Part shown: in pieces, positions 15,771 to 24,124 of the stretch
Numbering within the stretch: position 1 is the stretch's first letter
Layout: every line of letters begins with the position of its first letter
Source of the DNA: Streptomyces sp. CG1
Lineage (GTDB): Bacteria; Actinomycetota; Actinomycetes; Streptomycetales; Streptomycetaceae
DNA: 64,000 bases
Direction: 5' to 3'
NCBI RefSeq assembly: GCF_041080625.1
Contig: NZ_CP163518.1
Location: 6,813,501 to 6,877,500, forward strand
Notes under the pieces: generated by a model
Databases searched by the model: none
Seen by the model: the letters and a program-made list of their open reading frames with translations, nothing else
Told to the model about the DNA's origin: nothing
Translations under genes and position numbers: made by a program

Positions 15771-16775
15771 ATGTCTTCGACCGAGTCGCCGTCCGTGCCG
15801 GCCGCCAGTGTGCTTCCGAAGGTGGCGCCCGTCCGGGTCGGTGAGGGCGAGCGGCTGCGGTCCGTGGGGCTGCCCGGGGTCACCCTGTCGGTCCGTTCCC
15901 GCCGTCCCGCGGGCGAGGGCCTGCCGCCCGCGCTGTACGTCCACGGGCTCGGCGGCTCCTCGCAGAACTGGTCGACGCTGATGGCCGAGCTGGACGGCGT
16001 CGTCGACAGCGAGGCGCTGGACCTGCCGGGCTTCGGCGACTCACCGCCGCCGGACGACGGGAACTACTCCGTCACCGGGCACGCGCGCGCGGTGATCCGC
16101 TATCTCGACGCGGCCGGCCGCGGCCCGGTCCACCTGCTCGGCAACTCGCTCGGCGGCGCGGTCACCACGCGCGTGGCCGCCGTACGGCCCGACCTCGTCC
16201 GTACGCTCACCCTCGTGTCGCCCGCCCTGCCGGAGCTGCGCATCCAGCGCACCGCGGCGCCGACCGCCCTGCTCGGCGTGCCCGGGGTCGCCGCCCTGTT
16301 CACCCGGCTCACCAGGGAGTGGACGGCCGAGCAGCGGGTGCGCGGGGTCATGGCGCTCTGCTACGGCGACCCCACGCGCGTGTCGCCCGAGGCGTTCCAG
16401 GACGCCGTCGAGGAGCTGGAGCGGCGGCTGCAGCTGCCGTACTTCTGGGACGCGATGGCCCGCTCCGCGCGCGGGATCGTCAACGCGTACACGCTCGGCG
16501 GACAGCACGGGCTGTGGCGCCAGGCCGAGCGGGTGCTCGCGCCGACCCTGCTCGTCTACGGCGGCCGCGACCAGCTCGTCGGCTTCCGCATGGCCGCCCG
16601 CGCCGCCCGCTCCTTCCGTGGCTCCCGCCTGCTGTCCCTGCCGGACGCCGGGCACGTGGCGATGATGGAGTACCCGGAGGTGGTGGCCACGGCGTTCCGT
16701 GAACTCCTCGCGGACCACGGGCAGTCGGGTACGGACGCCGAGGGCGCCGTCACCGTTCCCGGTGCGGGGAGCTGA
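15771..16775 (+). CDS. Alpha/beta hydrolase
   Basis: 334 residues. The conserved features are ALYVHGLGGSSQNW (oxyanion hole), LDLPGFGDSPPP, nucleophile elbow LLGNSLGGA, an acidic residue in LVYGGRDQLVGF and the catalytic His in DAGHVAMMEYP, as in esterase/epoxide-hydrolase-type enzymes. A ~30-residue N-terminal extension and a helical cap (TREWTAEQRVRGVMALCYGD) are present. The substrate is unknown. ATG 15771 follows a TAACAT -10-like box at about 6 nt, consistent with a leaderless mRNA controlled by the palindromic region upstream. The DUF3152 gene starts 7 bp after the stop, so the two are likely cotranscribed. Confidence 0.83.
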   Translation: MSSTESPSVPAASVLPKVAPVRVGEGERLRSVGLPGVTLSVRSRRPAGEGLPPALYVHGLGGSSQNWSTLMAELDGVVDSEALDLPGFGDSPPPDDGNYSVTGHARAVIRYLDAAGRGPVHLLGNSLGGAVTTRVAAVRPDLVRTLTLVSPALPELRIQRTAAPTALLGVPGVAALFTRLTREWTAEQRVRGVMALCYGDPTRVSPEAFQDAVEELERRLQLPYFWDAMARSARGIVNAYTLGGQHGLWRQAERVLAPTLLVYGGRDQLVGFRMAARAARSFRGSRLLSLPDAGHVAMMEYPEVVATAFRELLADHGQSGTDAEGAVTVPGAGS

Positions 16776-16782
16776 GGCCCGC

Positions 16783-18261
16783 GTGGGACGCCACAGCCGG
16801 CGGGGCCCGGCCCCCAAGGACGACTCCGCGGACATAACCGCCCACCGCAAACTCCAGCAGGACACCCGCCCGGGTGACGGCAGGAACGTTCCGGGGCAAG
16901 GGGGTGCGTCCGGGGCGCCGTACGGGGAAGGGGCGTACGGCGCTGCCGCGGCGCGGAGTGGGCAGCCGCTGTTGCCCGGGCAGCGGCAAGCGCCGATGGG
17001 CGGCACGCCGGCCCATGGCGTGCCGAGGCTTCCCGACGGGACTCCGGCGCACGGCGTGCCCCGGTTCCCCGACGGCACCCCCGCGCGCGGTGTGCCCCGT
17101 TTTCATGAGGGTGCTCCCGCTCGTGGTGGGCATCCCGAGCAGCGGGAAGCCGGTGGCGGCTGGGGTGAGTTCGCGGGGGCGGCCGGGCCCGGTGCCGTAC
17201 TTCCGCGGCAGCGGCCGGCGGAGCCGGGGGCAAGGCCCGGAGCCGGGCCTCGGCAGGAGTACCTCGACGCCTTCGCCGACGGGCGCGGCGGCCCGGCCGG
17301 GGCCGACGAGGACATCGACGTCTTCGCGCCCCGCAAGGCGGAGCCTCGCCCCGCCGAGGAGCGCCCGGCCGGCGCGCCGGAGGCAGGCGCCCCGGAAGGG
17401 GCGCGGGGAACCGCGCGAGCAACCACAGCGCACCCGCAGTCACGGGACGACGGATCCGCCTCCCAGGGAGCGCTTCGCGGCCGGACCCTCACGGGTATCG
17501 CCGCGGCCGCCGTCACCACCGTGCTCGCGGTGATCGTCGCCGGACAGGTGGCCAAGTCGCAGGACGCCGACGGCACGCAGTCGCGGTCCGCGTCCGACCA
17601 GGCGCGCGACGCGAGCCCCGAGGGCGGCCGGACCCCGTCCGCCTCGCCCGGCACGGTCGCGCTGTCGTACGAGCAGAAGATGGACCGGAAGTATCCGCTC
17701 AGCGTCACGCTGAAGGGCTCCGGGAAGTTCGACGCGGTGCCCGGTTTCGCCAAGGCGCCCGGCACCGGGCGGAAGTACACCTACCGCGTGGACGTCGAGC
17801 AGGGCATGGGTCTGGACGGCGAACTGTTCGCCGAGGCGGTGCAGAAGACCCTGAACGACGACCGCAGTTGGGCCCACGCGGGTGCCCGTACCTTCGAGCG
17901 GATCTCCTCCGGCAAGCCCGACTTCGTGATCACGCTGGCGAGCCCCGGTACGACCGCCCAGTGGTGCGCCAAGTCCGGGCTGGACACCACGGAGGACAAC
18001 GTCTCCTGTGACTCCGCCTCCACCGAACGAGTGATGATCAATGCATACAGGTGGGCCCAGGGCAGCGAGACATATGGGGACAAAATCTACCCCTACCGGC
18101 AGATGTTGATCAATCACGAGGTCGGCCACCGGCTCGGGTACGGCCATGTGAGCTGCCAGAAGAACGGCGAACTCGCTCCCGTCATGCAGCAGCAGACCAA
18201 GTTCCTCGACCATGACGGAATCCACTGTCTGCCCAACCCGTGGCCGTTTCCCACGAGTTGA
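16783..18261 (+). CDS. DUF3152 membrane-anchored metzincin-like protein
   Basis: 492 residues. The cytoplasmic N-terminal ~230 residues are disordered and contain a 12-residue tandem repeat (HGVPRFPDGTPA type, three copies). One membrane helix (LTGIAAAAVTTVLAVIVAGQ, ~residues 235-255) is followed by a Ser/Thr-rich linker and an extracytoplasmic DUF3152 domain. Near residue 445 it carries NHEVGHRLGYGHVSC, an HExxHxxGxxH zinc motif as in metzincin peptidases, so a secreted-side protease is likely though unproven. GTG 16783 is chosen as the first start after the upstream hydrolase stop (7-bp gap). Residues ~202-219 are encoded by a reversed copy of an intergenic repeat (copy C), an unusual origin for coding sequence. 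Confidence 0.82.
   Translation: MGRHSRRGPAPKDDSADITAHRKLQQDTRPGDGRNVPGQGGASGAPYGEGAYGAAAARSGQPLLPGQRQAPMGGTPAHGVPRLPDGTPAHGVPRFPDGTPARGVPRFHEGAPARGGHPEQREAGGGWGEFAGAAGPGAVLPRQRPAEPGARPGAGPRQEYLDAFADGRGGPAGADEDIDVFAPRKAEPRPAEERPAGAPEAGAPEGARGTARATTAHPQSRDDGSASQGALRGRTLTGIAAAAVTTVLAVIVAGQVAKSQDADGTQSRSASDQARDASPEGGRTPSASPGTVALSYEQKMDRKYPLSVTLKGSGKFDAVPGFAKAPGTGRKYTYRVDVEQGMGLDGELFAEAVQKTLNDDRSWAHAGARTFERISSGKPDFVITLASPGTTAQWCAKSGLDTTEDNVSCDSASTERVMINAYRWAQGSETYGDKIYPYRQMLINHEVGHRLGYGHVSCQKNGELAPVMQQQTKFLDHDGIHCLPNPWPFPTS
17014..17121 (+). repeat. Three 36-bp in-frame repeats in the DUF3152 gene
   Basis: Units at 17014, 17050 and 17086 encode HGVPRLPDGTPA, HGVPRFPDGTPA and RGVPRFHEGAPA. The divergence is mostly synonymous or conservative, suggesting older slippage kept in frame. 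Confidence 0.8.
17387..17439 (-). repeat. Intergenic repeat family, copy C, inside a coding sequence
   Basis: The reverse complement reads CTGCGGGTGCGCTGTGGTTG, then CTCGCGCGGTTCCCCGCGCC, then CCTTCCGGGGCGCC, aligning with copies A and B. Here it lies within the DUF3152 gene and is translated in the disordered region before the membrane helix. Confidence 0.6.
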
Positions 18262-18317
18262 CGGGCGCCGCTTACGTCACATTGACATGAGGCGCATGGT
18301 CGTTCATATTTCTGCGC

Positions 18318-18413
18318 ATGTGGTCTAGTCATGCCGTCCGTGAGAGCGCAGCCATCGAGCTGGCGCTCCTCGGTGTGACCGCACTCTGCGTGGCCGACAT
18401 TCACTGTCGCTGA
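18318..18413 (+). CDS. Putative 31-residue leader peptide of the peptide ABC operon
   Basis: ATG 18318 opens a 31-codon frame beginning MWSSHAVRESAAIELALLG and ending CVADIHCR, with two Cys and a His close to the C-terminus. The stop is followed at once by a small hairpin (ACGCCG/CGGCGT, 18413-18429) and 46 bp later by a perfect intrinsic terminator (18459-18483), after which the ABC operon begins at 18606. The layout is that of a ribosome-controlled attenuator, although no strong ribosome site precedes the ATG. A short overlapping frame from ATG 18296 (GAGG upstream) may initiate ribosomes first. The peptide itself is unrecognised; coding status is inferred. Confidence 0.45.
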   Translation: MWSSHAVRESAAIELALLGVTALCVADIHCR

Positions 18414-18458
18414 CGCCGCCTCCCGGCGTTTGCGTCGCGACTTTTCCTTTCTTCTCCG

Positions 18459-18483
18459 TCCGTGACCGTGGTCACGGATTTTT
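18459..18483 (+). terminator. Intrinsic terminator/attenuator before the ABC operon
   Basis: TCCGTGAC (18459-18466) pairs with GTCACGGA (18471-18478) around a CGTG loop and is followed by five T residues. It lies upstream of the operon, not after a long gene, so it probably attenuates leader transcription. The same 20 bp is also a near-perfect palindrome and could be an operator. Confidence 0.75.
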
Positions 18484-18605
18484 CGGCGACCCGGCGCCGG
18501 GGCCGACGTCTGCTCGCAGTCGTCTCACCCCTCGTCCACATGTCTCACTTTTCGAGAAGCCCTTGATCAGGGCCTCGATCATTTCCCCGAGAGGTCGTCA
18601 TTCCG

Positions 18606-20324
18606 ATGCGTCAACCGTCCGTCATAGCGCGCCGCGTGGCAGCGGCATCCGTCAGCCTGGTCGTGGCAGCGGGCGCCGCCGCCTGCGGCCCGAAGGACAA
18701 CGATGCCAAGGGCTCCGGTGGCGACTCCACGCCCCACAAGGGCGGCACCCTGACGGTGCTGAACTCCCAGCCGCAGACCGACTTCGACCCGGCCCGCCTC
18801 TACACCTCCGGCGGCGGAAACGTCCCTTCGCTGGTCTTCCGCACCCTCACCACGCGCAACCGCGAGAACGGCGCGGCCGGTTCCAAGGTCGTCCCCGACC
18901 TCGCCACCGACACCGGACGCCCCGACAAGGACGCGACCGTATGGACGTACACCTTGAAGAAGGGCCTCAAGTACGAGGACGGCACCCCGATCACCTCGGC
19001 CGACATCAAGTACGGCATCGAGCGCTCCTTCGCCCCCGAGCTGTCCGGCGGCGCGCCGTACCTGCGTGACTGGCTGGTCGGCGCCGCCGACTACCAGGGG
19101 CCGTACAAGGACAAGAAGGGGCTCTCGGCGATCGAGACGCCGGACGCGCGGACCATCGTCTTCCATCTGAACAAGCCCGAGGGCGAGTTCCCGTTCCTCG
19201 CCACCCAGACGCAGTTCACACCGGTGCCCAGGAGCAAGGACAACGGCACCAAGTACGAGGAGCACCCGATCTCGTCCGGCCCGTACAAGGTCGTCAAGAA
19301 CGAGAACGACGGCGAGCACGTGCTCCTCGCGCGCAACACGTACTGGTCGGCGGCCACCGACGCCGAGCGCAAGGCCTACCCGGACACCGTCGACGTCCGT
19401 TCCGGCCTCGACTCCTCCGTGATCAACCAGCGGTTGTCCGCGTCCCAGGGTGCGGACGCGGCCGCGGTCACCACGGACACCAACCTCGGACCGGCCGAAC
19501 TCGCCAAGGTCAGCGGCGACAAGGAACTCGCCGCGCGCGTGGGCACCGGCCACTTCGGCTACACGAACTACATCGCGTTCAACCCGACCGTGAAGCCGTT
19601 CGACAACCCGAAGGTGCGGGAGGCGATCGCCTACGCCGTCGACCGGTCCTCGGTGGTCAACGCGGCGGGCGGCAGCGCGCTCGCCGAGCCCGCCACCACG
19701 TTCCTGCCCCACCAGAAGTCCTTCGGCTACACGCCGTACGACCCGTTCCCGGCCGGCACCTCCGGCAACCCGGCCAAGGCCAGGGAGCTGCTCGCCCAGG
19801 CCGGTTACAAGAGCGGGCTCACCCTCACGCTGACCCACTCCAACGCCAAGGACTTCGAGACCAGCCCGGAGATCGCGACCGCCGTCCAGGACGCGCTCAA
19901 GAAGGCCGGGATCACGGTCAAGCTGCAGGGCCTGGAGGACAACGACTACCGGGACAAGATCCACAGTGTGAAGACCGAGCCCGGATTCTTCCTCGCGCAC
20001 TGGGGTGCCGACTGGCCCTCCGGCGGTCCCTTCCTGGCCCCGATCTTCGACGGCCGGCAGATCGTCAAGGATGGAGCCAACTTCAACACGGGCCTGCTCA
20101 ATGACAAGTCGGTCAATGACGAGATTGACGCGATCAACAAGTTGACCGACCTTGACACGGCCGCCCAGCGATGGGGTGCTCTGGACAAGAAGATCGGCGA
20201 GAAGGCCCTCGTCGTGCCGCTGTTCCACCCGGTCTACAAGCGTTTGTACGGCTCGGACGTCAAGAACATCGTCATCAGCGACTGGACCGGCGTGCTGGAC
20301 ATCTCCCAGGTCGCGGTGAAGTGA
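18606..20324 (+). CDS. ABC transporter family 5 substrate-binding lipoprotein
   Basis: 572 residues. The signal peptide has a twin-Arg-like n-region (IARRVAAASVSL) and a lipobox AAAC with the anchoring Cys at about residue 27. The SBP_bac_5 fold is evident: GGTLTVLNSQPQTDFDPA, TYTLKKGLKYEDGTPITSAD, the NPTVKPFDNPKVREAIAYAV hinge segment and, late, FFLAHWGADWPSGGPFLAPI. The family binds oligopeptides, dipeptides or related solutes outside the membrane for import. Its ligand is not deducible. ATG 18606 starts the operon SBP-DppC-DppB-ATPase with gaps of 4, -4 and -4 bp. Regulation probably involves the upstream leader ORF and terminator. Confidence 0.92.
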   Translation: MRQPSVIARRVAAASVSLVVAAGAAACGPKDNDAKGSGGDSTPHKGGTLTVLNSQPQTDFDPARLYTSGGGNVPSLVFRTLTTRNRENGAAGSKVVPDLATDTGRPDKDATVWTYTLKKGLKYEDGTPITSADIKYGIERSFAPELSGGAPYLRDWLVGAADYQGPYKDKKGLSAIETPDARTIVFHLNKPEGEFPFLATQTQFTPVPRSKDNGTKYEEHPISSGPYKVVKNENDGEHVLLARNTYWSAATDAERKAYPDTVDVRSGLDSSVINQRLSASQGADAAAVTTDTNLGPAELAKVSGDKELAARVGTGHFGYTNYIAFNPTVKPFDNPKVREAIAYAVDRSSVVNAAGGSALAEPATTFLPHQKSFGYTPYDPFPAGTSGNPAKARELLAQAGYKSGLTLTLTHSNAKDFETSPEIATAVQDALKKAGITVKLQGLEDNDYRDKIHSVKTEPGFFLAHWGADWPSGGPFLAPIFDGRQIVKDGANFNTGLLNDKSVNDEIDAINKLTDLDTAAQRWGALDKKIGEKALVVPLFHPVYKRLYGSDVKNIVISDWTGVLDISQVAVK

Positions 20325-20328
20325 CGCC

Positions 20329-21339
20329 GTGAGTGAGGCACTTGTCGCCGTCGAGACCGCCGGGGCGGACACCGCCGTCCCGGTGGTCTCGGGGGCACGT
20401 CAGTTCTGGCGGCGGCTGCGTGCGCAGCGCGCCGCCCTGGTCGCCGCGGCCGTCGTCGCGCTGCTCGTCCTGATCGCGCTCGCCGCGCCGCTGCTCACCG
20501 CGCTGGAGGGCCAGGACCCCACCACGTACCACCCGTCCCTGATCGACTCCGCGCGCGGGGGCGTGCCCATCGGCTCCTTCGGCGGTATCAGCGCCGACCA
20601 CTGGCTGGGCGTCGAACCGCAGACCGGACGCGACATGTTCGCCCGGCTGGTCTACGGGGCGCGGGTGTCGCTGGGGGTGGCGCTGGCGGCGACGGTGGTA
20701 CAGGTCGCCATCGGCGTCGCCGTCGGTGTGGCCTCCGCGCTCGGCAACCGATGGGTTGATCAACTGTTGAGCCGGGCAACGGACATCATCGTCGCGATGC
20801 CGCTGATGATCATGTCGTTGGCGTTGCTGGCGATCGTGCCGTCGAGCTTCCCGCGGCCCGTCCTGGTCACCCTTGTCATCGGCCTGATCGCCTGGGGCAC
20901 CGTCGCGAAGATCGTGCGGGCCCAGACCCTCTCGATGAAGGGCCTCGACTACGTCTTGGCGGCCCGCCTGAGCGGCTGGGGCGCCTGGCGGATCGCCCGC
21001 CGTGAACTGCTGCCCGGACTCGCCGCACCCGTCATCACCTATGCGGCGCTGCTCGTGCCCACGAACATCTCGGTCGAGGCGGCCCTGTCCTTCCTCGGCG
21101 TGGGCGTGAAGCCCCCGACACCCTCCTGGGGACAGATGCTCACCGCCGCCGACGTCTGGTACCAGGCCGCGCCGCAGTACCTGCTGCTCCCGGCCGGCGC
21201 TCTGTTCGTCACCGTCCTCGCCCTCACCGTCCTGGGCGACGGCGTGCGCACCGCCCTCGACCCGCGCGCCGCCTCGCGCCTTCGCGTCGGCACCGGTCGC
21301 AAGGAGTCCGCAGCGGGCGAGAAGGAGGCAACCGCATGA
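20329..21339 (+). CDS. ABC peptide-type permease (DppC-like)
   Basis: 336 residues. A cytoplasmic N-terminus is followed by TM1 (LVAAAVVALLVLIALAAPLL), a long external loop and the BPD-transport core of five more segments. The family-specific EAA loop is visible as VLAARLSGWGAWRIARRELL, where the ATPase docks, and LSFLGVGVKPPTPSWGQML is typical of DppC/OppC proteins. GTG 20329 lies 4 bp after the binding-protein stop. The gene overlaps the next permease by ATGA, so the two are translationally coupled. The usual order in this family is B then C; here C precedes B. Confidence 0.9.
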   Translation: MSEALVAVETAGADTAVPVVSGARQFWRRLRAQRAALVAAAVVALLVLIALAAPLLTALEGQDPTTYHPSLIDSARGGVPIGSFGGISADHWLGVEPQTGRDMFARLVYGARVSLGVALAATVVQVAIGVAVGVASALGNRWVDQLLSRATDIIVAMPLMIMSLALLAIVPSSFPRPVLVTLVIGLIAWGTVAKIVRAQTLSMKGLDYVLAARLSGWGAWRIARRELLPGLAAPVITYAALLVPTNISVEAALSFLGVGVKPPTPSWGQMLTAADVWYQAAPQYLLLPAGALFVTVLALTVLGDGVRTALDPRAASRLRVGTGRKESAAGEKEATA

Positions 21340-22334
21340 GCGGCTTCGGTGGATTCCTGCTGCGCCGGGCCGTGGGCACGGTGGTCACCCTGCTCGCCAT
21401 CTCGGTGATCGTCTACGTCGTCTTCTACGTCACCCCCGGCAACGTCGCCCAGATCACCTGCGGCCCGCGCTGCTCCCCGGAGCAGGTGCACCAGGTCGCC
21501 GCACAGCTGAGACTGGGTGACCCGCTCTACCTGCGCTACTGGCACTTCCTGCAGGGCCTCTTCATCGGCCAGGACTTCTCCACGGGCACCTCGGTGGAGC
21601 ACTGCGCGGCTCCCTGCCTGGGGCAGTCGTACCAGACCGGCCAGCAGGTCCTGGACATCATCCTGACCAAGCTGCCCGTCAGCCTGTCGCTCGTCCTCGG
21701 AGCCATGGTGCTGTGGCTGGTCCTCGGCGTCGGCACCGGTGTCCTGTCCGCGTGGCGGCGCGGCCGGATCTCCGAGCGGGTGCTGACCGCCGTCACCCTC
21801 GCGGGCACGGCCACGCCCGTCTTCGTCATCGGCCTCGTCCTGATGATCGTCGTCTGCGGCGAACTCCAGCTGCTGCCCTTCCCGGAGTACGTGAACTTCA
21901 CCGACGATCCGGAGCAGTGGGCCTGGAACCTGCTGCTGCCCTGGCTCTCCCTCGCGCTGATCGAGGCCGCCGCCTTCGCCCGCCTCACCAGGGCCGCCAT
22001 GCTGGAGACCCTGGCGGAGGACCATATCCGCACCTTCCGTGCGTACGGCGCCGGGGAGCGGTCCATCGTCGGCCGGCACGCGCTGCGCGGCGCCCTGGCG
22101 CCCGTCATCGCGCTGAACGCCAACAACGCCGGCTCCGCGGTCGGTGGTGCCGTCCTCACCGAGACCCTGTTCGGCATGCCCGGCATCGGCCAGGAGCTGG
22201 TGCACGCGGTGAAGGTCGTCGATCTGCCGGTGGTCGTCGGCGTGGTCCTGGTCATCGGTTTCTTCGTGGTCCTCGCCAACGCCGTCGCGGACGTCCTGTA
22301 CGCGGTGGCCGACCGACGGGTGGTGCTCGCATGA
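21336..22334 (+). CDS. ABC peptide-type permease (DppB-like)
   Basis: 332 residues. FLLRRAVGTVVTLLAISVIVY is the first membrane helix, as in DppB/OppB. The large periplasmic loop between TM1 and TM2 carries paired Cys (ITCGPRCSPE and HCAAPCLG) that could form external disulfides. The EAA motif appears as RTFRAYGAGERSIVGRHALR, and ETLFGMPGIGQELVHAVKV is the family C-terminal signature. It forms the heterodimeric channel with the DppC-like protein. Overlaps of 4 bp at both ends show tight translational coupling. Confidence 0.9.
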   Translation: MSGFGGFLLRRAVGTVVTLLAISVIVYVVFYVTPGNVAQITCGPRCSPEQVHQVAAQLRLGDPLYLRYWHFLQGLFIGQDFSTGTSVEHCAAPCLGQSYQTGQQVLDIILTKLPVSLSLVLGAMVLWLVLGVGTGVLSAWRRGRISERVLTAVTLAGTATPVFVIGLVLMIVVCGELQLLPFPEYVNFTDDPEQWAWNLLLPWLSLALIEAAAFARLTRAAMLETLAEDHIRTFRAYGAGERSIVGRHALRGALAPVIALNANNAGSAVGGAVLTETLFGMPGIGQELVHAVKVVDLPVVVGVVLVIGFFVVLANAVADVLYAVADRRVVLA

Positions 22335-23923
22335 GCCTGGTCGAAGTCACGGACCTGACAGTCGAGTTCGGCTCCCTGCGGGCCGTGGACGGACTCTCCT
22401 TCAGTCTGGCCAAGGGCGCCGCACTGGCCCTCGTCGGCGAGTCCGGCTCCGGCAAGTCCACGGTCGCGGGCGCCCTGCTGGGTCTGCACCGGGGCACGGG
22501 GGCCCGGGTCACCGGCTCGCTCCACGTGGCCGGCACGGACGTACACGCCGCTCCGGACGAGGAGTTGCGACGGCTGCGCGGTGCCAAGGCCGCCATGGTC
22601 TTCCAGGACCCGCTGTCCTCGCTCGACCCGTACTACGCGATCGGCGACCAGATCGCCGAGGTCTATCGTGTGCACACGCGCGTGCCGCGTCGTACCGCAC
22701 GCGCGCGTGCCGTGGAGGTGCTGGAGCGGGTTGGAATTCCGGACGCGGTACGGCGCTCCCGGTCCCGGCCGCACGAGTTCAGCGGCGGCATGCGCCAGCG
22801 CGCCCTCATCGCCATGGCGCTCGCCTGTGAGCCGGACCTGCTGATCGCCGACGAGCCGACCACCGCCCTCGACGTCACCGTCCAGGCGCAGATCCTGGAC
22901 CTGCTGCACACGCTGCGCGAGGAGACCGGCATGGGCCTGCTGCTCGTCACGCACGACGTGGGCGTCGCCGCCGAGAGCGTGGACGACCTTCTCGTGATGC
23001 GGCACGGCAGGGCCGTCGAGCACGGCTCCGTCGGCACGGTCCTCGCGGTGCCCGCCGAGGCGTACACCCGCGAACTCCTCGACGCCGTCCCGCGCGTGGA
23101 CGCCCGCCGTACCGGCTCCCAGGCCGCCGACGAGGTCGTGCTGGAGGCCACCGGACTGCGGCGTGAGTTCGGGCGCGGCAAGCGGGCGTTCGCGGCCGTG
23201 GACGACGTCTCGCTGACCGTCCGCCGGGGCGAGACCCTCGGTGTGGTCGGTGAGAGCGGCAGCGGCAAGACCACGCTCGGCCGGATGCTGGTCGGGCTGC
23301 TGGAGCCGACCGCCGGCGCGATCCGCTACGCGGACCGCCCGCACACCGGCGTGAACCCGGCCGTCCAGATGGTCTTCCAGGACCCCGTCTCCTCCCTCAA
23401 CCCCCGCCGCAGCGTGGGCGAGTCCATCGCCGACCCGCTACGCGCGCGTGGAGAACGCGATGAGCAGCGCATCCGGGGGCGCGTGACGGAACTGCTGGAG
23501 CGCGTGGGGCTCGACAGGGCGCACTACGACCGCTACCCGCACGAGTTCAGCGGCGGCCAGCGCCAGCGCATCGGCATCGCCCGGGCGCTCGCCGCCGAAC
23601 CGCGCGTCATCGTCTGCGACGAGCCGGTCTCCGCGCTCGACGTGACCACACAGGCCCAGGTGGTCGAGCTGCTCGGCGAACTCCAGCGGGAGCTCGGCCT
23701 CGCGCTGGTCTTCATCGCCCACGACCTCGCCGTCGTACGGCAGGTCAGCGACCGGGTCGCGGTGATGCGCCGGGGCCGGATCGTCGAGTACGGGCCGGCC
23801 GACGAGGTGTACGACAGCCCGCGCGAGCCGTACACCAGGCAGCTCCTGGCCGCCGTACCCGCGCTCGATCCGGAGCTGGCGGCCCAGCGGCGCGCGGCCC
23901 GGCGGGAGCCGGTCGTGGCGTAA
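22331..23923 (+). CDS. Fused two-domain peptide-type ABC ATPase (DppD-DppF-like)
   Basis: 530 residues, two complete ATPase halves. First half: Walker [11 protein letters not shown]-loop FQDPLSS, signature FSGGMRQR, Walker [10 protein letters not shown]-loop VTHD. Second half: [45 protein letters not shown] and IAHDLAVV. These are usually separate DppD and DppF subunits; here one chain carries both, a common variant in actinobacteria. It energises solute import through the two permeases. ATG 22331 overlaps the permease stop by 4 bp. The last gene of the operon, it is followed by a 15-bp-stem terminator. Confidence 0.92.
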   Translation: MSLVEVTDLTVEFGSLRAVDGLSFSLAKGAALALVGESGSGKSTVAGALLGLHRGTGARVTGSLHVAGTDVHAAPDEELRRLRGAKAAMVFQDPLSSLDPYYAIGDQIAEVYRVHTRVPRRTARARAVEVLERVGIPDAVRRSRSRPHEFSGGMRQRALIAMALACEPDLLIADEPTTALDVTVQAQILDLLHTLREETGMGLLLVTHDVGVAAESVDDLLVMRHGRAVEHGSVGTVLAVPAEAYTRELLDAVPRVDARRTGSQAADEVVLEATGLRREFGRGKRAFAAVDDVSLTVRRGETLGVVGESGSGKTTLGRMLVGLLEPTAGAIRYADRPHTGVNPAVQMVFQDPVSSLNPRRSVGESIADPLRARGERDEQRIRGRVTELLERVGLDRAHYDRYPHEFSGGQRQRIGIARALAAEPRVIVCDEPVSALDVTTQAQVVELLGELQRELGLALVFIAHDLAVVRQVSDRVAVMRRGRIVEYGPADEVYDSPREPYTRQLLAAVPALDPELAAQRRAARREPVVA

Positions 23924-24010
23924 CGTTTTGTGCTTGGTTGATCGCCGTATGAAGCCCTAGCGCGGCGGAACGCGACCCGCACGCGAAAGTTACGACCGTT
24001 CACCCCTTTT

Positions 24011-24044
24011 GGTGGTGCGACGGACAACCGTCCGTCGCACCACC
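24011..24044. terminator. Perfect 15-bp-stem terminator after the ABC operon
   Basis: GGTGGTGCGACGGAC (24011-24025) pairs with GTCCGTCGCACCACC (24030-24044) around AACC. It separates the ABC operon from the glycosyltransferase operon that starts at 24125. Confidence 0.85.
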
Positions 24045-24124
24045 GCCTTGTCCCCTTACGTTCGTCCCGCTGCGAGCCGCCGGGACAACGGTGGCTCCCC
24101 AGACGGGAGATCGGGGGTGCACAC

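Noticed and set aside
18316..18332. TGTGGTCTAGTCAT as a DasR site
   Set aside because: Only the left half matches the DasR element; the right half has a deletion and mismatches, so it is too weak to call.
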